Source: a virus
IMG/VR virus record: IMGVR_UViG_3300033141_005122
Coordinates: 1 to 34,758 of that record
Strand: one strand, 5' to 3'
Length of the DNA stretch: 34,758 nt
Shown here: positions 25,046 through 31,540 of the stretch, one piece after another
How positions within the stretch are numbered: the stretch's first letter is position 1
Layout: each line of letters opens with the position of its first letter
The notes under the pieces: model-generated
The model's input: the letters and a program-made list of their open reading frames with translations, nothing else
Database searches by the model: none
Told to the model about the DNA's origin: nothing
Program-made: the position numbers and the translations under genes

Positions 25046-25081
25046 TTATATATTAATATAGTAATTAATTATATATTAATA
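25046..25081 (-). repeat. 13-bp direct repeats ahead of the tail-fibre gene
   Basis: TTATATATTAATA occurs at 25046-25058 and 25069-25081, 23 bases apart, about two helical turns. On the minus strand each reads TATTAATATATAA. They lie just upstream of the fibre ribosome site and have no match to the TTTACA-N17-TATAAT promoters, so a late-promoter or activator site is possible. Confidence 0.45.
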
Positions 25082-25123
25082 CAATACTGTTTACTACTTA
25101 TATTTAAAATAAATTTTCTATAC

Positions 25124-25723
25124 TTAGTTTATGTTTTCTTTTTTTGAATAAAACCCCATATCAAAAGTCCATTCATATTTTTTATTTACTTTATTTAGTA
25201 AATCATTTGTATAGTAATCCATAAATGGAGCGTGACTAGTTTTATGGATATGAGGAAAATCTAACTGTAAATTTAACCCTAATTCATTATTCAATATTTT
25301 ATTTGTATCTTTTTCTAAATACTCTAACCTAATTATTCGTAAATTTGGAGGTATTTCTTCATTTATTAATATAAAATCACTATACGAATTATAATTCTCA
25401 AAATGCCAATCAACAAATTCAGGAAAATTTACCCCTTTTAACTCTGCGATGTGTGGATACTTTGAATTGCTTTTAATTTGTTGTACCCAAGCCCAGTGTG
25501 AAACCAAATTAGCGTAAGGATTTCTTATTAAAGTTATTATAATAAGTTTATTAAACAATTCATCACCAAGTATTTCTTTCTTAACTAGCAAAGGCTCATG
25601 ATGAGTAAATTTTTTAATGTGTCTACTTTCGCCTAACTTTTTTCTAAGAAATGTAGTAAATGAAGTCCCTCCAGTTTTAGGTATATGAAAAAACGCTAAC
25701 CATTGTTTTTCAAAGTATCGCAT
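25124..25723 (-). CDS. Sulfotransferase family protein
   Basis: 199 residues. FHIPKTGGTSF is the 5'-phosphosulfate loop of PAPS-dependent sulfotransferases and RNPYANLVSHW the 3'-phosphate site; HKTSHAPFMDYY and the closing YEWTFDMGFY fit the family's C-terminal pattern. It would move sulfate from PAPS to a hydroxyl on sugar or Tyr. It stands just upstream of the tail fibre and the Tyr-rich repeat proteins, so these or host surface sugars are possible acceptors. GGAGG is 13 nt before ATG 25723, rather far. Confidence 0.85.
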   Translation of the reverse strand: MRYFEKQWLAFFHIPKTGGTSFTTFLRKKLGESRHIKKFTHHEPLLVKKEILGDELFNKLIIITLIRNPYANLVSHWAWVQQIKSNSKYPHIAELKGVNFPEFVDWHFENYNSYSDFILINEEIPPNLRIIRLEYLEKDTNKILNNELGLNLQLDFPHIHKTSHAPFMDYYTNDLLNKVNKKYEWTFDMGFYSKKENIN

Positions 25724-25819
25724 TTTTTCTTATTAACCTCCCACCTCCATTTTTATTATTAAGTATAATTGAAAAACAAAACAATAAAAATAACAACCCC
25801 TATACTTTAAATAGTTAGT

Positions 25820-26035
25820 TTATTGCTTACATTTGACTCTAAACCACCCCCATTTATTAGTCGCCATCCATATATTACCTAATCTATCCATATACTTATA
25901 AACAGGCTCTCCTGTCACAACATCGGTAAAATAGTACTCTATACAAACCATGGGCCGACCATTCAAAACTTTATTAATACACTGATCAAACCAACTTTTT
26001 AATTTAATACTTATAGATATAACTTTACCAGCCAT
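25820..26035 (-). CDS. Small hypothetical protein
   Basis: 71 residues, MAGKVISISI at the start and WMATNKWGWFRVKCKQ at the end; beta-rich with three Cys not spaced for metal. ATG 26035 is set by GGAGG seven bases upstream, in preference to 26041. The gap from here to the sulfotransferase (25724-25819) shows no gene. Not recognised. Confidence 0.7.
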   Translation of the reverse strand: MAGKVISISIKLKSWFDQCINKVLNGRPMVCIEYYFTDVVTGEPVYKYMDRLGNIWMATNKWGWFRVKCKQ

Positions 26036-26073
26036 ATACAAGCCTCCATTTTAATTATTCACAAAAAATTAGT

Positions 26074-26532
26074 CTAGTCTGAGTTATCCTCAGTCAATAA
26101 CATAACAGGTAAAGGTTTGTCAAATTGTAACCTAAGATCCGCACTAAGTCCAACAACAAGCCCACCCACAGCTTCGTTTTTGTATAAATTCACTTTTAAT
26201 TCTCCATGATCTGCTTTAACTATAGAATTTCTTAAAATTATTGCGTCAATTAACATTCGTTGTTTAGATGTGACTTCTCCAGCATTTAAATCTAAACCCT
26301 CTACTTCTTTTTTAGACTCTTCTAACATAGTAGTATAATTAAAAAGTTGCTCGGGACTTAATGGAAATTCAAACTGCAAAACAAATTCTGCAGAAAGAGC
26401 TTTGACTTTATCATCGTCAGTTTTAGCGTATTTAATAGAACTTTCTCCACTTTTAGCTTTAGCCAATAGAACGATAACCTTATTCCAATTTTTTATCGTT
26501 GATTCTTTACTGCTAACATTTTTATCTTCCAT
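26074..26532 (-). CDS. Hypothetical protein
   Basis: 152 residues with a helical N-terminus and a C-terminal beta stretch (LKVNLYKNEAVGGLVVGLS) that echoes the earlier LSAEFVLQFEFPLSPEQLF; the pair LSAEFVLQFEFPL and LSADLRLQFDKPL looks like an internal duplication. AAGGAG precedes ATG 26532, and the phage metallopeptidase gene is 11 bases upstream. Function unknown. Confidence 0.72.
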   Translation of the reverse strand: MEDKNVSSKESTIKNWNKVIVLLAKAKSGESSIKYAKTDDDKVKALSAEFVLQFEFPLSPEQLFNYTTMLEESKKEVEGLDLNAGEVTSKQRMLIDAIILRNSIVKADHGELKVNLYKNEAVGGLVVGLSADLRLQFDKPLPVMLLTEDNSD

Positions 26533-26543
26533 AATACATCTCC

Positions 26544-27014
26544 TTACTTTTGCTTACCATCTCTTTTTAGCTGCTCTAACTTAGCTATAGCAATAGTACT
26601 TAATGCTTGTGCCCACATAGGATCGTCTTCATTAAGTTTTAATTCCTCATAAAAATCTTCTATATCGTGCTTTATTAATTTATAATTACCCTTATCATCT
26701 ATAAAACAATGTCTAAGCTCGTGTGATAATATACGTTTCTTATCAACATCGTTTGCAAGTTCCCATACCAACGAGTTTAAAAATAAAAAATAATCGACCC
26801 CATCACCCCCTATATCATCTTGTGTTAATAATCTTTCAACTTCACTAGTTAATTTTATATAAGCTAACACGACTCGTTCAGTTAATTTATCAACCCTAGT
26901 TTTTGTATCCATAAATATTTTAAATTTAGTATTAGTTAAATGGTTAAACCTTTCATCAACCAAGCTACCAAGCAAATTATACACAGAAGAACTAGCTTCG
27001 TAATAACGTCCCAT
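26544..27014 (-). CDS. Putative phage metallopeptidase
   Basis: 156 residues. LSHELRHC carries the HExxH-like zinc site (HELRH), preceded by VDYFLFLNSLVWELAND, and the N-terminus MGRYYEASSSVYNLL fits a family of small putative phage metallopeptidases. AAAGGAG precedes ATG 27014. A terminator lies just upstream, so this gene needs its own promoter or read-through. Substrate unknown. Confidence 0.78.
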   Translation of the reverse strand: MGRYYEASSSVYNLLGSLVDERFNHLTNTKFKIFMDTKTRVDKLTERVVLAYIKLTSEVERLLTQDDIGGDGVDYFLFLNSLVWELANDVDKKRILSHELRHCFIDDKGNYKLIKHDIEDFYEELKLNEDDPMWAQALSTIAIAKLEQLKRDGKQK

Positions 27015-27030
27015 AATTTTTCTCCTTTAC

Positions 27031-27079
27031 CATATAAAATAAAATTAGCCACTAACTACAAAACGTAGCTAAGTGGCTA
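27031..27079 (-). terminator. Rho-independent terminator after hsp20
   Basis: Minus strand TAGCCACT-T-AGCTAC, loop GTTTT, GTAGTT-AGTGGCTA, then ATTTTATTTTAT. A strong stem and a U-rich tail. Ends the hsp20 transcript. Confidence 0.83.
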
Positions 27080-27138
27080 TACCTTAACATAAACAATAAA
27101 TAGACATAAAACATTAAAATCTCTCCATAATAATAAAA

Positions 27139-27154
27139 ATATGGGTAATGGGTG
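27139..27154. repeat. Left arm of exact 16-bp inverted repeat around hsp20
   Basis: ATATGGGTAATGGGTG here is the exact reverse complement of 27713-27728. The arms enclose 558 bases with hsp20 and its solo CRISPR-like repeat and little else. Confidence 0.8.
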
Positions 27155-27164
27155 CCAAATTAAT

Positions 27165-27653
27165 TTATTTAATATCAACTTTAATAATATCTTCTTTAGA
27201 GTTATTTATTTCTTTATCAATTGTAAATTTAATTATTCCGTCTTTATACTCAGCACTGGCTGAATCAGCGCATACATCTACAGGAAATCTAACCACGCGT
27301 TTAAAAGATCGTGAAGAAATTTCCCTCCGTAAGTATTTTTTATTAGAATCGCCGCTTTCTTCTGATTTAGCGGCTTTAATAATTAAATCGTTATCCTTAA
27401 GTTCTAAACTAACATCATCTTTATTAAACCCTGCAACAGCAATGTCTATTTCATATTGAGAGTCTGATTCAGCAATGTTAACTTTTGGAAAACTCGCTGC
27501 TGGTTGCAGATCATTAAACAATGCCAAATCCCTATCAAAAAATTCATCAAAAAACTGATTGAATAATGAGTCTATACTGTCTTTGAAACGTCTAATAGTT
27601 GGCGAGCTCGTAGAGCCTAGCGTAGGTATTAGATCTTTCCTTATCATAAACAT
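27165..27653 (-). CDS. Hsp20/alpha-crystallin small heat shock protein
   Basis: 162 residues. The crystallin domain is clear: FPKVNIAESDSQYEIDIAVA, GFNKDDVSLELKDNDLIIKA, RRE and RSFKRVVRFPVDV, then AEYKDGIIKFTIDK. It keeps unfolded proteins from aggregating. ATG 27653 is preferred because AAAGGAGG lies seven bases upstream; upstream in-frame codons run into the inverted repeat and a solo CRISPR-like repeat. The gene is bracketed by exact 16-bp inverted repeats and followed by a terminator, as if a self-contained cassette. Confidence 0.92.
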   Translation of the reverse strand: MFMIRKDLIPTLGSTSSPTIRRFKDSIDSLFNQFFDEFFDRDLALFNDLQPAASFPKVNIAESDSQYEIDIAVAGFNKDDVSLELKDNDLIIKAAKSEESGDSNKKYLRREISSRSFKRVVRFPVDVCADSASAEYKDGIIKFTIDKEINNSKEDIIKVDIK

Positions 27654-27666
27654 AGACACCTCCTTT

Positions 27667-27698
27667 GTTTCAATACACACACCCACATAGAGCGCGGT
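27667..27698 (-). repeat. Solo CRISPR-like repeat S3 in the hsp20 leader
   Basis: GTTTCAATACACACACCC then AGCGCGGT on the plus strand. On the minus strand GCGCTC pairs with GGGTGT through three C-G and three G-U pairs around a 5-nt loop, the same geometry as the array repeats though the bases differ. Its GAAAC end touches AAAGGAGG of hsp20. Confidence 0.7.
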
Positions 27699-27712
27699 AT
27701 AATCTAAAATAA

Positions 27713-27728
27713 CACCCATTACCCATAT
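27713..27728. repeat. Right arm of exact 16-bp inverted repeat around hsp20
   Basis: CACCCATTACCCATAT, exact reverse complement of 27139-27154. It ends two bases before the stop codon of the receiver-like gene at 27730. Confidence 0.8.
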
Positions 27729-27729
27729 C

Positions 27730-28080
27730 TTATAAATCAAACATATCTATAAACCCTGTCTGACTAAAAGGTATATACTCAACTGTAGGTAAAATAGAAA
27801 TTATAGCTTCTACAGCAGGTATATCCCAACTATATACTATTATTTTTGCATCATTATTTCGGTTGTTTTCATTTTCAGCTAAAAATTTAGCTACGTCTAC
27901 ACAATGACCGCCCCTCTCACCAAGATCCCCACCAAGAAATATATAATCATATACTTTATTTGTCAAGTAATCTAGAGCAAAAATTGAATTTTCAACGATA
28001 TCTAAATCGTATACACCAAACCGCTCTATAAAATATATAATACGGTCTAATTTATTGTCAACCAATAAAATGCTTTTCAT
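27730..28080 (-). CDS. Receiver-like domain protein (cyclic-phosphate-processing type)
   Basis: 116 residues in a receiver fold: SILLVDNKLDRI at the start and YDYIFLGGDLGERGG where family members usually have FLDHDLG. The first Asp of that motif is Gly here, so phosphorylation or catalysis may be lost. Such domains occur near RNA-repair and phage genes. AGGTGG precedes ATG 28080. Call is moderate. Confidence 0.7.
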   Translation of the reverse strand: MKSILLVDNKLDRIIYFIERFGVYDLDIVENSIFALDYLTNKVYDYIFLGGDLGERGGHCVDVAKFLAENENNRNNDAKIIVYSWDIPAVEAIISILPTVEYIPFSQTGFIDMFDL

Positions 28081-28100
28081 ACATTACCACCTAAATTTTA

Positions 28101-28136
28101 GTGGATGCGGCGAAAATTCTTATTTCGCCGCTCCAC
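28101..28136 (-). other. Strong intergenic RNA hairpin
   Basis: GCGGCGAAA pairs with TTTCGCCGC, extended by GTGG/CCAC past a small internal loop, with a 7-nt loop ATTCTTA. It has no T run on either strand, so it is not a simple terminator. It lies between the genes at 28181 and 28080 and may mark a processing or stability site. Confidence 0.7.
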
Positions 28137-28180
28137 ATATATGTACACAGGCCACAAGACACTGGGACACATTTAATTAA

Positions 28181-28645
28181 TTATGGTAACTTAGACATAA
28201 CTCGCTTAGCTTGTGTGTAACGCACATAACGCTCACCGCTTTCAGATAACCACGATTTGAGCGGATGTCCATGAGCATAGCGCCTTTGAAATCTAACTGC
28301 TTCTTCATTTCTGCCTAAAAATTGACATAAATAATTATTTATTTTACGAGTATTTGGAGACATCAAAATAGCAGCAATCTCAACATCAGACCATGCAGCC
28401 CCAACATTTTCATCGGTGTATGTGTAAATATTAGCATTACCATACCTTCGTTTCTTCCACTCACGTCTATACTTAGCTAAATTGTACATCCACCATGCTG
28501 CCACGTCTCTCTCTAAATCAGTCCCATCTCCTGCCCTAATTGCAGCTTCAAATTGAATTAACGCTCTTTTTACTTTTCTATTGTTTAAATAACGCATAGC
28601 CACATCAATCTTTTCCCTAGTCTTACTCCTTTTCCCTAACATCAT
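28181..28645 (-). CDS. Basic Myb/SANT-like putative DNA-binding protein
   Basis: 154 residues, rich in Arg and Trp. WSDVEIAAILMSPNTRKINN and the following FLGRNEEAVRFQRRY resemble a Myb/SANT-type helix-turn-helix (W...E..IL...LGR...AV..R). The N-terminal region (MLGKRSKTREKIDVAMRYLN) is also basic. AGGAGG precedes ATG 28645. A regulator or DNA-packaging accessory is possible; family call by motif only. Confidence 0.7.
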   Translation of the reverse strand: MMLGKRSKTREKIDVAMRYLNNRKVKRALIQFEAAIRAGDGTDLERDVAAWWMYNLAKYRREWKKRRYGNANIYTYTDENVGAAWSDVEIAAILMSPNTRKINNYLCQFLGRNEEAVRFQRRYAHGHPLKSWLSESGERYVRYTQAKRVMSKLP

Positions 28646-28654
28646 AAATACCTC

Positions 28655-28849
28655 CTAATACTTTAATTCTTTCCCACAAAATGGACAATTATTAATTTTA
28701 ACTGCTAAATTTTCAATATTCACACCTTTATTAGTTCTATCAAGCTCTTTCCACACAATCACCCAATGATCCTTAAAGCTTGTTATTAATTCTGTATTTT
28801 CAATTATATATTTCATATCATTACATATGCACGGGTATTTTAGACTCAT
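28655..28849 (-). CDS. Small zinc-binding protein
   Basis: 64 residues from ATG 28849 (MSLKYPCICNDMK). CIC near the start and CPFCG near the end could form one zinc site. The start overlaps the end of the gene upstream and has AAGG nearby; a longer frame to 28915 lies wholly in the upstream gene. Function unknown. Confidence 0.68.
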   Translation of the reverse strand: MSLKYPCICNDMKYIIENTELITSFKDHWVIVWKELDRTNKGVNIENLAVKINNCPFCGKELKY

Positions 28850-29054
28850 AATAAACCTTACAATATTTTGATATCTTACAATTCTTACAATCAGGAGAAT
28901 TATTATAATTTCCAAAACAACTATATTTAGTTACAGCCCACGTTGCAAAACAATCTATACATAATCCGGAAGTTTGATTGTCAGTAGAACCCCCCCACAC
29001 TTTACCACATTTAATACAGTGGTATAATGTAGAGGGTTTTTGATCTATAGTCAC
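28821..29054 (-). CDS. Small Cys-rich zinc protein with GTG start
   Basis: 77 residues with CIKCG, CIDC, then SCFGN and CKNCKISKYC: enough for two metal sites. The start is GTG 29054 at nine bases from AGGAGG. The two bases before make ATGTGA, an ATG immediately followed by TGA at seven bases from the same site, so initiation there would abort. First gene after the promoter at 29082. Confidence 0.75.
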   Translation of the reverse strand: MTIDQKPSTLYHCIKCGKVWGGSTDNQTSGLCIDCFATWAVTKYSCFGNYNNSPDCKNCKISKYCKVYYESKIPVHM

Positions 29055-29081
29055 ATTAGCGTTCCTCCTGATCCTATTTAG

Positions 29082-29110
29082 ATTATAGCATATAAATTAA
29101 ATTTTGTAAA
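29082..29110 (-). promoter_or_regulatory. Promoter before the Cys-rich gene at 29054
   Basis: TTTACA (29110-29105), 17 bases, TATAAT (29087-29082), with TGC before the -10. Transcription would start about 20 nt from GTG 29054. Confidence 0.85.
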
Positions 29111-29119
29111 ATTATAAAA

Positions 29120-29632
29120 TTATGCTGCTGGCACCCAAGTATTTCCTTGCCACTTCCAGCGTTTATCCCCACTAGCTCCACCGCTTTTCTTTCCAAACGA
29201 ATTATATCCCTCAGTAGGATAATTCCTATACTTCAACATTCCAGAAGCATCTACTTCTTTCTTATCCATTACATCTTTAGTCTCAATGTCCAAATTACCT
29301 AAACCAGTAATTTTTAACCAATCATTTAATACTCTAAAATTAGGATTCTTACCATCCCCACGACCACCGTAAGGGTTATAATTAAACAAAGACCAGTCTA
29401 CACCAAACCCAACATACCCAGGCCCAATTTCTCTTTCAGGATTCTCTTCATGATCATAGCCAAATACAACTTTAGTACGGTCAGTAGATGACCTAGGGCC
29501 AGCAAAGTATTGTTCATAATTAGAAATTTTATCAGATGGAGCTCTATTCCATAAAGCCTGGTCTCCTTCAAAAGTCCAATCTTTTCCTAAATCTCCAGGT
29601 ACAACTTGAAAAAAATCAAATTGATCTGTCAT
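29120..29632 (-). CDS. Hypothetical protein, possibly structural
   Basis: 170 residues, rich in Gly, Asn, Asp, Tyr and Trp, with few Cys or hydrophobic runs: YVGFGVDWSLFNYNPYGGRG in the middle and RWKWQGNTWVPAA at the end. Such composition fits a surface or virion protein, but no motif is recognised. GAGAGGAG precedes ATG 29632. Its leader of about 150 nt contains a terminator-like hairpin and a solo CRISPR-like repeat. Confidence 0.75.
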   Translation of the reverse strand: MTDQFDFFQVVPGDLGKDWTFEGDQALWNRAPSDKISNYEQYFAGPRSSTDRTKVVFGYDHEENPEREIGPGYVGFGVDWSLFNYNPYGGRGDGKNPNFRVLNDWLKITGLGNLDIETKDVMDKKEVDASGMLKYRNYPTEGYNSFGKKSGGASGDKRWKWQGNTWVPAA

Positions 29633-29664
29633 TTTATTATCTCCTCTCAGTTAGCAGTTTGTCT

Positions 29665-29696
29665 ATTTTAATTCACGCGTCTATATGAGACGCAGC
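29665..29696 (-). repeat. Solo CRISPR-like repeat S4 in a leader RNA
   Basis: ATTTTAATTCACGCGTCT then AGACGCAGC on the plus strand. The stem GCGTCT/AGACGC has a 5-nt loop, the same size as in the array (GCGCCC/GGGCGC), with three changed pairs that all keep pairing. It ends 32 nt before ATG 29632. Confidence 0.75.
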
Positions 29697-29743
29697 CCGA
29701 ATTCCTCAAAAATTCCAATTGTTTGATATTTATATAATATTAT

Positions 29744-29775
29744 AAAAAGGAACTGGCATAAGATATACCAATTCC
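29744..29775 (-). terminator. Terminator or attenuator just after promoter 29790
   Basis: Minus strand GGAATTGG, an 11-nt loop, CCAGTTCC (one U-G pair), then TTTTTAT. The stem begins only about eight nt after the expected start of the transcript from 29790. Confidence 0.65.
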
Positions 29776-29789
29776 AACCCCTTACTTAT

Positions 29790-29818
29790 ATTATAAAATA
29801 TTTTTTCAATTTTGTAAA
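29790..29818 (-). promoter_or_regulatory. Promoter with long leader before 29632
   Basis: TTTACA (29818-29813), 17 bases, TATAAT (29795-29790). Unlike the other four it has no TGn before the -10, and the first gene is about 150 nt away. Confidence 0.78.
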
Positions 29819-29827
29819 GCTTTTTCA

Positions 29828-30316
29828 TCAAAAAAATTCACTTTTTCTAAATCTTTTTATAGTAACAAGCTGACCAGACCAATATTTAACACTAACACCA
29901 GCCTCTAAAAACATTTTAAGAGATCTACTAGCTTCTTCCGCCCACAAACCTTTATTAGTAGATTCCCAAACGCTATCGATTATTATTTTTCTTATACCAG
30001 AATTGATTATTGATACCGCACAACTAGAACATGGAGTGCCGTTGGTATATAAAATACAATTTTTAACAGAAATACCAGCCAAAGCAGCATTAGCAATTGC
30101 ATTGGCTTCAGCATGTGCAAACCAATAATATTTCTCTGGTCCTTCTTGTCTTTCACTGACATTATCATTTATACCTCTTGGAAAACTATTATACCCAACA
30201 CTTCTAACTTCATGATCTTTACCAACAATAATAGCACCAACATGTGTATTTATATCTTTGCTGCGCATAGCTACTAAGTACACCATATTCATAAACAAAT
30301 CATCCCAAGACAACAT
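29828..30316 (-). CDS. dCMP deaminase
   Basis: 162 residues. HAEANAIANAA gives the zinc His and catalytic Glu; GTPCSSCAVSIINSGI gives the two zinc Cys. GAIIVGKDHEVRSVGYN and FPRG complete the deoxycytidylate deaminase pattern. It makes dUMP from dCMP for ThyX. GGAGG precedes ATG 30316. Part of the nucleotide run with ribonucleotide reductase and dUTPase. Confidence 0.93.
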   Translation of the reverse strand: MLSWDDLFMNMVYLVAMRSKDINTHVGAIIVGKDHEVRSVGYNSFPRGINDNVSERQEGPEKYYWFAHAEANAIANAALAGISVKNCILYTNGTPCSSCAVSIINSGIRKIIIDSVWESTNKGLWAEEASRSLKMFLEAGVSVKYWSGQLVTIKRFRKSEFF

Positions 30317-30338
30317 AAAACACCTCCAACTAACTTTA

Positions 30339-30566
30339 TTATGTATTTCTAAGTAAATTAAACTTTGATTGTAATAATTGAGCCTTAGTCTGATCTCTAC
30401 ATATAAGTATACACACTTCTACACTATTACCGCATTTTTTACAGACAACTTCCACAGATACAGCACAATTATCAGACAACTTACTTGAAGCGTCGTAAAC
30501 ATCGTTAATACCGCACTCATTACATTTAAAATATATTTTACCATCATTATAAGAAGTTACCACCAT
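30339..30566 (-). CDS. Small zinc-ribbon protein
   Basis: 75 residues from ATG 30566, placed by GGGGAG seven bases upstream; the ATG at 30581 has no ribosome site. CNECG and CKKCG form a zinc ribbon. Lies between RNase HII and dCMP deaminase. Function unknown. Confidence 0.75.
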   Translation of the reverse strand: MVVTSYNDGKIYFKCNECGINDVYDASSKLSDNCAVSVEVVCKKCGNSVEVCILICRDQTKAQLLQSKFNLLRNT

Positions 30567-30602
30567 ATTATAGCTCCCCATTTATTTATACCATAAATAA
30601 AA

Positions 30603-31199
30603 TTAAAGCAATTTAAAACTTTTCCTATGAAATTCACAAGGCCCATATTTTTTAAGAGCCTCCCTATGCTCTTTTGTTCCATAACCTTTGTTTTTAGCCC
30701 AGTTATACATTGTATATTTTAATCCTAAAGTAGTCATTAAGTTATCTCTATACACCTTAGCTACTATACTAGCCGCTGCTATAGAGGCTGAAATATTATC
30801 ACCGTTAATAATAGAAACTCCATGCGTATTTAATAAAAGCGGCACAAAATTTCCATCTATTAATGCCAAATCAGCATTTTCCATATTATTTATAACAGCA
30901 CGCATCCCAACCTCTCTGGCATTCCTAATATTTATACTGTCAATTAATAAGTTATCAACTTCATAAATTGAAAATTCACAATTATCCATAATATAAGTAG
31001 CTATACGCTCTCTTTTTTTAGGAGCAATTTTCTTTGAATCTTTTATATTAGTAATATCAAAACCATCTGGAATACAAACAGCAGCTACAACTAAAGGTCC
31101 AGCTAAAGAACCAGCACCTACTTCATCGACTCCTATTATATATTCATACCCCAAATTTTTGTATTTACGTTCAAATTCCAACGATGTTTCATTAGCCAT
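30603..31199 (-). CDS. rnhB: Ribonuclease HII
   Basis: 198 residues from ATG 31199, which overlaps the stop of the gene upstream (ATGGCTAA). YIIGVDEVGAGSLAGPL holds the first catalytic Asp and Glu (DEVGAG where most have DEVGRG), DSKKI the next motif, and ADLALIDGN the third acidic residue. It cuts RNA in RNA/DNA hybrids, for example at primers or misinserted ribonucleotides. Slightly short but complete. Confidence 0.92.
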   Translation of the reverse strand: MANETSLEFERKYKNLGYEYIIGVDEVGAGSLAGPLVVAAVCIPDGFDITNIKDSKKIAPKKRERIATYIMDNCEFSIYEVDNLLIDSINIRNAREVGMRAVINNMENADLALIDGNFVPLLLNTHGVSIINGDNISASIAAASIVAKVYRDNLMTTLGLKYTMYNWAKNKGYGTKEHREALKKYGPCEFHRKSFKLL

Positions 31200-31524
31200 T
31201 AATAAACGCACCCCCACTAACAACCGCACTATCTTTATCCACAAATTCACTAAGATCTCCAGTTAATGGGTGTTTTGAAACAGTGGTCTGAAATTGTTGT
31301 AAATCAAAACTACGTTTTAGTTGTCCTTTAACAGCAGCCCAACTAGAAGGGTAAACAACCCTACTTTTTCTCTTAACTGGTTTCTCAAACAAAGCTTTTA
31401 TTTTTTCCTCGTTTTCTTTATATAAATTACATCTCCTACGTTTATTTAGCTTAACAGTAGATTTTTTCTTACTACATTTATTATCCTTTTCATAAGTACA
31501 ATATTTACATATTACCTTTACCAT
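31192..31524 (-). CDS. Small zinc-binding basic protein
   Basis: 110 residues. CKYCTYEKDNKC followed by LNKRRRCNLY gives four Cys in one N-terminal metal site with basic residues. The C-terminal half (YPSSWAAVKGQLKRSFDLQQ) is unrecognised. ATG 31524 follows AAGGAGG at ten bases and overlaps the end of the reductase gene. Possibly a replication accessory by position. Confidence 0.72.
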   Translation of the reverse strand: MVKVICKYCTYEKDNKCSKKKSTVKLNKRRRCNLYKENEEKIKALFEKPVKRKSRVVYPSSWAAVKGQLKRSFDLQQFQTTVSKHPLTGDLSEFVDKDSAVVSGGAFING

Positions 31525-31540
31525 CAGTAACTCGCCTCCT

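Noticed and set aside
27654-27740. Upstream extension of hsp20
   Set aside because: It translates the inverted repeat and the solo repeat; ATG 27653 has a strong ribosome site and fits the family.
28101-28136. Terminator
   Set aside because: No run of T on either strand after the stem.
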